DNA of 64,000 nucleotides from Winogradskya consettensis (GTDB lineage Bacteria > Actinomycetota > Actinomycetes > Mycobacteriales > Micromonosporaceae). This document shows positions 55,078 to 64,000 of the stretch, in pieces (within the stretch, counting starts at the first letter, position 1; each line of letters starts with the position of its first letter). Location of the stretch: the NCBI RefSeq assembly GCF_018332715.1, contig NZ_BOQP01000001.1, positions 124,001 to 188,000 on the forward strand, given 5' to 3'. The notes beneath the pieces were generated by a model. It did no database searches and had not been told where the DNA came from. It saw nothing but the letters and a program-made list of their open reading frames with translations. A program made the position numbers and the translations under genes.

Positions 55078-55559
55078 CAGGCGTGTGCGAGCAGAGCGGG
55101 AACGGCGATCAGCAGCTCCCCTGCGATCATGGCGGCGGCTGCGACGATCAGGCAGTTCAGGCTTCGGCGTACGCGCTGGTGCTTGGCGATCGCGATCCGC
55201 GACAGCACCTCGACGAGTTCCCGGAAGTCCCCGTCCGCCGGCCCGAGCCGGCCCGTGCCGCCGGCCGTGTCGAGCCGGGGGCGCAGCGCGTCGGCCAGGA
55301 ACCAGGCGGCGCCGGCGAGTCCGGCGAGGGCGACCGCGGCGAGGATGCCCCCCGCGTACCGCGCCCACAGGTCGGCCCCGGCCAGGGTGGCGAGGTCGGT
55401 GACCCGGCCGGCGAGCAGGGCGGCGCCGCCGAGGACCACACTGGAGAGAGCCGCGATCTTGGTGTCGGCGTGCCGGATGGTGCGCTGGACGAACTCGGCG
55501 GTGTGCAGGGCGAGCAGGGGGTCGGCGGGCTGCTGGTCGTCGCGTGCGATGGTCGCCAT
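55077..55559 (-). CDS. Three-helix membrane protein resembling the Pycsar effector PycTM
   Basis: About 160 residues with a helical N-terminus containing TAEFVQRTIRHADTKIAAL, two membrane helices (about 36-52 and 69-91), a linker and a third helix (135-157). The ADTK motif just before the first membrane helix and the overall layout resemble the PycTM domain of Pycsar anti-phage effectors, which kill the cell when a cyclic pyrimidine nucleotide binds. No cyclase gene is in the window. Instead the gene overlaps a Crp-type cNMP-sensing gene. ATG at 55559 is used; a longer start (TTG at 55592) is possible. The family assignment is from motif and layout only. Confidence 0.5.
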   Translation of the reverse strand: MATIARDDQQPADPLLALHTAEFVQRTIRHADTKIAALSSVVLGGAALLAGRVTDLATLAGADLWARYAGGILAAVALAGLAGAAWFLADALRPRLDTAGGTGRLGPADGDFRELVEVLSRIAIAKHQRVRRSLNCLIVAAAAMIAGELLIAVPALLAHA

Positions 55560-55693
55560 GGATTCAGTGTCGGCGGGGGCCGGTCCCCGCAATACCTCGA
55601 AATATCGGCTGCGCGGGTGCTCCGGATCACGGGCACCAAAAAGTCCGCGTCGCCGGGGCGACGCGGACTCAGATGGTGCGTGTTCAGCTGGGT

Positions 55694-56182
55694 TCAGCTC
55701 GCGAAGAACGCGCGCGGGTCGGCGACCAGCACGCCCTGCTCGGTGAGACGCTCGATCAGGCCCGACGGCGAGATGTCGTAGACGATCGCGAGCGCGCGCA
55801 GGTCGTCGGCGCGGATGGAGAGCACGCGTCCGTTGTAGTCACCGCGCTGCTGCTGGATGGCCCGGGCGTAACGCGCGACGTAGGCGAGGTCCTCGCCGGC
55901 CGCGTCGTACAGCTTCTCCAGGTCGAGCACGATCTTGTTGGTGGCCTCGAGCCGGACGCCACTGCCGTCGGGCAGCAGCTCGGAGACGGGCACCCGGTAG
56001 AAGTCGGCCAGCTCGGCCAGGCGGGAGACGGTGACGGCACGGTCGCCACGCTCGTACGAGCCCACCACGACGGCCTTCCAGCGGCCGTTGGACTTCTCCT
56101 CCACGCCCTGCAGGGACAGGCCCTGCTGCTGACGGATGGAGCGCAGGCGGGCGCCAAGCGATTTGGCGTACTCAGACGGCAT
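55694..56182 (-). CDS. bldD: BldD, c-di-GMP-responsive developmental master repressor
   Basis: A 162-residue regulator that represses sporulation genes during vegetative growth when dimerised by tetrameric c-di-GMP. The N-terminal HTH domain (PSEYAKSLGARLRSIRQQQGLSLQGVEEKSNGRWKAVVVGSYERGDRAV, here read in parts) is almost the Streptomyces sequence. The ligand motif R113-G-D115, eight residues, then R124-A-D-D127 is intact, so c-di-GMP control is expected. ATG at 56182 with GGAG eight bases upstream. It is divergent from the pyr operon. Confidence 0.96.
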   Translation of the reverse strand: MPSEYAKSLGARLRSIRQQQGLSLQGVEEKSNGRWKAVVVGSYERGDRAVTVSRLAELADFYRVPVSELLPDGSGVRLEATNKIVLDLEKLYDAAGEDLAYVARYARAIQQQRGDYNGRVLSIRADDLRALAIVYDISPSGLIERLTEQGVLVADPRAFFAS

Positions 56183-56207
56183 TCGGACACTCCAGTACTG
56201 TGCTGGC

Positions 56208-56227
56208 CCGGAGGGTTCTTCCTCCGG
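56208..56227 (-). promoter_or_regulatory. Hairpin in the bldD leader
   Basis: CCGGAGG (56208-56214) and CCTCCGG (56221-56227) form a perfect 7-bp inverted repeat with a 6-bp loop, 26-45 bp upstream of the bldD start. It could be a protein-binding site or an RNA stem that masks a GGAGG-like sequence. Confidence 0.4.
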
Positions 56228-56428
56228 ATCGCTACGCTGCGTGACGGTACGGAGTTTGCGACGCCTGGTCAAGTGTCGGTTGCCTATGAGTCGCTGAGCC
56301 AGGGGGTAGATTGCCCGCATTCGTCCGTCTGGTCCCGTGGGTAGGCCACGTCACCATGGTCATCGCCGCACTCGCTGGTAACGTAGCGTCAGCCATCGGG
56401 CTCCCCATGATCGGGGGCCTGGTTCAAC

Positions 56429-56470
56429 CCTTCTTTAACGACCCGTCCCGTGAGGCGGGGAAGGAGGTCC
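56429..56470 (+). promoter_or_regulatory. PyrR-binding RNA hairpin over the pyrR Shine-Dalgarno
   Basis: The loop GTCCCGTGAGGC (56445-56456) matches the PyrR RNA-binding consensus URUCCNGNGAGGY closely. CCCG (56442-56445) pairs with CGGG (56456-56459), and an outer CCTTC (56429-56433) with GAAGG (56460-56464), so the stem buries the GGAGG at 56463-56467. This fits translational repression of the pyr operon by PyrR, as described in mycobacteria. The rest of the bldD-pyrR gap has no gene I can support. Confidence 0.75.
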
Positions 56471-56473
56471 GCC

Positions 56474-57046
56474 GTGGCACCACCACGCGCAGACACCGAA
56501 ACAGTTCCCGGCAAGGTCATTCTTTCGGGGTCCGACCTGCACAGGGTCGTCGACCGGATCGCACATCAGATCCTCGAGAAGACCTCCGGCGCCACCGGCA
56601 CGGTCCTCCTGGGAATTCCGACCCGCGGCGTTCCGCTCGCCCACCGTCTGGCCGCCCGGATCCACGCCTTCGAGGGCATCGACATCCCGGTCGGCGCACT
56701 CGACATCACCCTCTACCGCGACGACCTGCGGCTGCACGCGACCCGGGCCCTCGGCAGGACAGAAATCCCTGGTGACGGGCTTGACGGGCGGCGGGTGATC
56801 CTCGTCGACGACGTGCTGTTCTCCGGGCGTACGGTGCGGGCCGCCCTTGATGCCCTCAGTGATGTGGGCCGGCCGAGTTCTGTGCAGCTGGCCGTTCTGG
56901 TCGACCGCGGCCACCGCGAACTGCCCATTCGGGCCGACTACGTGGGCAAGAACATCCCCACCGCGCTCAGCGAGAAGGTGCGGGTGTCGCTCGCCGAGAC
57001 CGACGACGGCGTCGACGAGGTCAAGCTGTACGGAGACGCCGCATGA
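56474..57046 (+). CDS. pyrR: Bifunctional pyr operon regulator/uracil phosphoribosyltransferase
   Basis: A 190-residue PRTase-fold RNA-binding protein. The PRPP loop is [37 protein letters not shown] and [10 protein letters not shown] are family motifs. GTG start at 56474 right after a PyrR-type hairpin. First gene of the pyrimidine operon; UMP or UTP binding would increase its affinity for its own leader. Confidence 0.95.
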   Translation: MAPPRADTETVPGKVILSGSDLHRVVDRIAHQILEKTSGATGTVLLGIPTRGVPLAHRLAARIHAFEGIDIPVGALDITLYRDDLRLHATRALGRTEIPGDGLDGRRVILVDDVLFSGRTVRAALDALSDVGRPSSVQLAVLVDRGHRELPIRADYVGKNIPTALSEKVRVSLAETDDGVDEVKLYGDAA

Positions 57047-57966
57047 TCAAGCATCTGAAATCGGCCGCGGACCTCGACGCGGCGACCGCCACGCTCATCC
57101 TGGACACGGCGGGTGAGATGGCCGCCCTCGCGGGGCGTGAGGTCAAGAAGCTGCCGACCCTGCGCGGGCGGACGGTGGTCAACCTCTTCTACGAGGACTC
57201 CACGCGTACCCGGATCAGTTTTGAGGCCGCCGCCAAACGGCTCTCGGCCGACGTCATCAATTTTTCCGCGAAGGGCTCCAGCGTCTCGAAGGGTGAGAGC
57301 CTCAAGGACACCGCGCTCACCCTGCAGGCCATGGGCGCGGACGCGGTCGTCATCCGGCACCCCGCCTCGGGCGCGCCGCACCGGCTCGCCTCGTGGGTGG
57401 ACGGTTCGGTCATCAACGCCGGCGACGGCACGCACGAGCACCCGACGCAGGCGCTGCTCGACGCGTACACGATGCGGTCCAGGCTCGGAAAGATCGAAGG
57501 CCTCAAGGTCGCTATCGTCGGTGACGTCCTGCACAGCCGGGTCGCCCGGTCGAACGTCCTGCTGCTCACCACGCTCGGCGCGCACGTCACCGTGGTCGGG
57601 CCACCGACGCTGATCCCGCTCGACGTCGCCGCCGCGCTGGCGCCGGGCATCAAGGTCACCTACGACCTGGACAGCGTCCTCGCGGATTCCGATGTCGTGA
57701 TGATGCTGCGGGTGCAGACGGAGCGGATGCAGGACTCCTACTTCCCCTCGGCACGCGAGTACAGCCGCCGCTACGGGCTCGACGCCCCGCGCATGCGCAA
57801 GCTGCCGGAACACGCGATCGTCATGCACCCCGGTCCGATGAACCGCGGCATGGAGATCGCCCCGGAGGTCGCGGACTCCTCGCGCTCCACCATCGTTGAA
57901 CAGGTTGCCAACGGCGTCAGCGCCCGGATGGCGGTTCTCTACCTTCTGCTCGGAGGCAAGGCATGA
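57043..57966 (+). CDS. pyrB: Aspartate carbamoyltransferase catalytic subunit
   Basis: A 307-residue enzyme joining carbamoyl phosphate and aspartate. The carbamoyl-phosphate loop [19 protein letters not shown], the [14 protein letters not shown] loop and the aspartate motif [12 protein letters not shown] are intact. ATG overlaps the pyrR stop. No pyrI gene, as in Gram-positives. Confidence 0.97.
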   Translation: MIKHLKSAADLDAATATLILDTAGEMAALAGREVKKLPTLRGRTVVNLFYEDSTRTRISFEAAAKRLSADVINFSAKGSSVSKGESLKDTALTLQAMGADAVVIRHPASGAPHRLASWVDGSVINAGDGTHEHPTQALLDAYTMRSRLGKIEGLKVAIVGDVLHSRVARSNVLLLTTLGAHVTVVGPPTLIPLDVAAALAPGIKVTYDLDSVLADSDVVMMLRVQTERMQDSYFPSAREYSRRYGLDAPRMRKLPEHAIVMHPGPMNRGMEIAPEVADSSRSTIVEQVANGVSARMAVLYLLLGGKA

Positions 57967-59228
57967 CCTCGTACTTACTCAAAGGGGTCTCCGTCCTCGG
58001 CGGCTCACCGACCGATCTGCTGATCAAGGACGGGGTGATCGCGTCCGGCGGCGGCAAGGCCGACGAGACGATCGACGCCACGGGCCTGGTCGCGCTGCCG
58101 GGCCTGGTCGATCTGCACACCCACCTGCGCGAACCCGGCCGCGAGGACGCCGAGACGGTCGAGACCGGTTCGCGGGCCGCGGCGCTCGGCGGATACACCG
58201 CGGTCTTCGCGATGGCGAACACCTCGCCGGTGGCGGACACCGCGGGTGTGGTCGAGCAGGTCTGGCGGCTGGGTCGCGAGGCCGGGCTGGTCGACGTGCA
58301 GCCGATCGGCGCGGTCACCGTCGGGCTCGCCGGCAAGCAGATGGCCGAGCTCGGCGCGATGGCGACCTCGGCCGCGAACGTGCGGATCTTCTCCGACGAC
58401 GGTCACTGCGTCGCCGACCCCCGGCTGATGCGCCGCGCCCTGGAGTACGTGAAGGCGTTCGACGGCATCATCGCCCAGCACGCCGAGGAGCCCCGGCTCA
58501 CCGAGGGCGCGCAGATGCACGAGGGTGAGGTGTCCACGCGGCTCGGCCTGACCGGCTGGCCCGCGGTCGCCGAGGAAGCGATCATCGCCCGCGACGTGCT
58601 GCTCGCCGAGCACGTGGGCAGCCGCCTGCACGTCTGCCACGTCTCCACCGCCGGCTCCGTCGAGGTGCTGCGCCAGGCCAAGGCCCGGGGCGTACGCGTC
58701 ACCGCCGAGGTCACCCCGCACCACCTGCTGCTCACCGACGAACTCGCGGCCAGCTACGACCCGGTCTACAAGGTCAACCCTCCGCTGCGTACGGGCAAGG
58801 ACGTCGAGGCGCTGCGTCAGGCGCTGATCGAGGGCGTGATCGACATCGTCGCCACCGACCACGCGCCGCACGCCGTGGAGGACAAGGAGTGCGAATGGGC
58901 GTACGCCCGCCCGGGGATGGTCGGTCTCGAAACCGCCCTGCCCGTCGTGCTCAGCGTCCTCGGTGAGCAGTGGGAACTGATCGCCGAACGGATGTCGCGG
59001 GCTCCGGCCCGGATCGCGGGCCTGACCGGGCACGGCACCGACCTCAGCCCCGGCTCGCCTGCCAACCTCACGCTGGTGGATCCGGCCGCGCGCCGGGTCG
59101 TGGACCCCGCCGAGCTGGCCAGCCGCAGCCGCAACACACCGTACGCGGGCACCACCCTGCCGGGTCGCATCGTCGCGACCTTCCTCCGGGGAGAGCCGAC
59201 AGTCCTGGATGGGAAGGCCGTCAAGTGA
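57963..59228 (+). CDS. pyrC: Dihydroorotase
   Basis: A 421-residue type I dihydroorotase. Zinc ligands are in [24 protein letters not shown] and TDHAPH. Carboxylated lysine region DDGHCVADP differs from class II enzymes. ATG overlaps the pyrB stop. A complete subunit of normal length. Confidence 0.96.
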   Translation: MTSYLLKGVSVLGGSPTDLLIKDGVIASGGGKADETIDATGLVALPGLVDLHTHLREPGREDAETVETGSRAAALGGYTAVFAMANTSPVADTAGVVEQVWRLGREAGLVDVQPIGAVTVGLAGKQMAELGAMATSAANVRIFSDDGHCVADPRLMRRALEYVKAFDGIIAQHAEEPRLTEGAQMHEGEVSTRLGLTGWPAVAEEAIIARDVLLAEHVGSRLHVCHVSTAGSVEVLRQAKARGVRVTAEVTPHHLLLTDELAASYDPVYKVNPPLRTGKDVEALRQALIEGVIDIVATDHAPHAVEDKECEWAYARPGMVGLETALPVVLSVLGEQWELIAERMSRAPARIAGLTGHGTDLSPGSPANLTLVDPAARRVVDPAELASRSRNTPYAGTTLPGRIVATFLRGEPTVLDGKAVK

Positions 59229-60336
59229 AACCAGCAATTCTCGTGCTCGAGGACGGGCGCACGTTCCACGGAACCTCCTACGGCGCGGAGGGGGAGACGT
59301 TCGGTGAGGCGGTCTTCACCACCGGCATGACCGGCTATCAGGAGACGCTGACCGACCCGTCGTACCACCGGCAGGTCGTGGTCCAGACCGCGCCGCAGAT
59401 CGGTAACACCGGGGTCAACGGCGATGACGACGAGTCCGCGAAGATGTGGGTCGCCGGCTACGTGGTCCGCGACCCCGCCCGCCGCCCCTCCAACTGGCGC
59501 TCGACCGGCGACCTCGGTGAGCGACTGGCCGCCGAGGGCGTCGTCGGCATCTCCGGCATCGACACCCGCGCCCTGACCCGCCACCTGCGCTCACGCGGCG
59601 CGATGCGGGTCGGCATCTCCACCGTGGAGCTCGACCCGGCGGCGCTGCGGGCCCGGGTCCTCAGCCAGCCGGAGATGACGGGTGCGGACCTGTCCGCGCA
59701 GGTCACCACGGACGCGCGATACACCGTCGACGCGGTCGGGGAGCACCGCTACACGGTCGCCGCCCTCGACCTGGGCATCAAGCGCAACGTGTCGCGCCGC
59801 CTCGCCGAGCGCGGTGTCACCACGCACGTCTTCCCGGCGTCGACGTCGATCGAGGAGCTGCTCGCGGTCAGCCCCGACGCGGTCTTCCTCTCGCCCGGTC
59901 CCGGCGACCCGGCGACCGCGGACGGCCCGGTCGCGCTGGCCCGTGAGGTCATGAACCGGCGGGTGCCGCTGTTCGGCATCTGCTTCGGAAGCCAGATCCT
60001 CGGCCGCGCGCTGGGCTTCGGCACCTACAAGCTCGGGTACGGCCACCGCGGCATCAACCAGCCGGTGTTCGACAAGACCACCGGCAAGGTCGAGGTGACC
60101 AGCCACAATCACGGCTTCGCGGTCGACGCACCGCTCAACACCGTGATCGACACGGACTTCGGCGGCGTCGAGGTCTCCCACGTGTGCCTCAACGACAACG
60201 TGGTCGAGGGCCTGCGGGCACTGGAAGTTCCCGCGTTCACCGTTCAGTACCACCCCGAAGCAGCAGCGGGCCCGCACGACGCGGACTACCTGTTCGACCG
60301 TTTCGTGGAGCTTGTCGAGAAGGTCGAGGCCCGCTG

Positions 60337-60337
<1 letters not shown>
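59225..60337 (+). CDS. carA: Carbamoyl-phosphate synthase small subunit (glutaminase)
   Basis: A 370-residue amidotransferase subunit that passes ammonia from glutamine to CarB. The nucleophile cysteine is in [15 protein letters not shown], with catalytic His-Glu in [13 protein letters not shown]. The N-terminal [24 protein letters not shown] is typical. GTG start overlapping the pyrC stop (GTGA); upstream extension would enter pyrC. Confidence 0.97.
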
Positions 60338-63641
<3,304 letters not shown>

Positions 63642-63645
<4 letters not shown>

Positions 63646-64000
63646 CGTTCTTCGAGACCGCCGTCCGCCCGGTCCTGTTCCGGGTGGGCGGCGGCGACGC
63701 CGAGCAGGCCCACGAGTTCACGCTCAAACGCCTCGCGGGCCTGAGCCCGGCCGTGCGCGCGGTCCTGCGCCGGCGCTACGCGGTGAGCGCCCCCACCGAG
63801 GTCTTCGGGGTGCGCTTCCCGAACGCCGTGGGGCTGGCCGCCGGGATGGACAAGAACGGCGTCGCGCTGCCGTCGTGGCCCGCGCTCGGCTTCGGCTTCG
63901 TCGAGGTCGGCACGGTCACCGCGAAGCCGCAGCCCGGCAACGACCGCCCCCGGCTGTTCCGGCTGCGGGACTCCGAGGCCGTGATCAACCGGATGGGCTT
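63642..64000 (+). CDS. pyrD: Quinone-dependent dihydroorotate dehydrogenase, N-terminal part
   Basis: The first 119 residues of a class 2 (membrane-associated) dihydroorotate dehydrogenase, cut by the window edge. [28 protein letters not shown] is the helical quinone-tunnel segment specific to class 2, and [33 protein letters not shown], here read in parts, starts the FMN barrel, ending INRMG. GTG start overlapping the carB stop. Confidence 0.95.

Noticed and set aside
56311-56460. Hydrophobic leader peptide frame upstream of pyrR
   Set aside because: The frame runs on into pyrR out of frame and has no Shine-Dalgarno; the PyrR hairpin explains the leader better.

Overview
The window is about 71% GC, coding-dense chromosomal DNA from a high-GC Gram-positive actinomycete. 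It contains bldD with an intact cyclic-di-GMP motif, many GTG and TTG starts, 4-bp ATGA/GTGA gene overlaps, and the order alaS-ruvX-mltG-aroE-aroC-aroK-aroB-aroQ-efp-nusB-bldD-pyrR-pyrB-pyrC-carA-carB-pyrD. Together with the tail of a sigma-28/WhiG-type sigma factor, this fits a sporulating actinomycete. Micromonosporaceae (for example Actinoplanes) is my best guess, but the sequence alone does not prove a genus. I saw no rRNA, tRNA, CRISPR array, transposase or integrase.

Left part (1-35.3 kb) is mostly accessory or lineage-specific. It opens with the sigma-factor tail and a complete urease operon on the minus strand (ureABCFGD). Next come a self-sufficient CYP102-type P450-reductase fusion, a subtilisin-fold membrane protein that has lost its catalytic residues, and a divergent Lrp regulator/amino-acid exporter pair. 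At 11.6-20.2 kb lies a coherent catabolic block: GH20 hexosaminidase, sugar ABC importer, PLP-dependent D-amino-acid deaminase, an unrecognised winged-helix regulator, an amidohydrolase of the N-acetyl-D-amino-acid deacetylase type, and RidA. An identical 17-bp operator core sits in front of the ABC operon and in the divergent deaminase/regulator promoter. My inference is a salvage regulon for amino-sugar/D-amino-acid material such as cell-wall debris. There follow a TPR gene with an amber-interrupted partner, a hemerythrin gene, a 2-TM/coiled-coil/ComB-like trio, an EmrB-type exporter, a tandem-Lrp regulator, aspS, an RmlD-like reductase, a 39-aa membrane protein, a PD-(D/E)XK protein, a frameshifted questin-oxidase gene and an ArsR/MFS pair with a palindromic operator over the regulator start.

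Right part (35.4-64 kb) is core housekeeping with unusual insertions. rarA carries a 220-residue low-complexity tail. It overlaps a 1410-residue single-pass membrane protein whose cytoplasmic part is made of tandem peptide repeats, including 24 uninterrupted copies of a VPGRAE-type hexapeptide. After two small membrane/coiled-coil genes come alaS, ruvX, mltG and the shikimate genes. A ribbon-helix-helix/Clp-N gene with its own palindrome is inserted on the opposite strand between aroK and aroB. efp and nusB end in a strong terminator. A Crp-type gene overlaps a Pycsar-effector-like membrane gene (PycTM-like), followed by bldD. The window closes with the pyr operon, whose leader carries a PyrR-type RNA site that folds over the pyrR Shine-Dalgarno sequence, and runs off the right edge inside pyrD.
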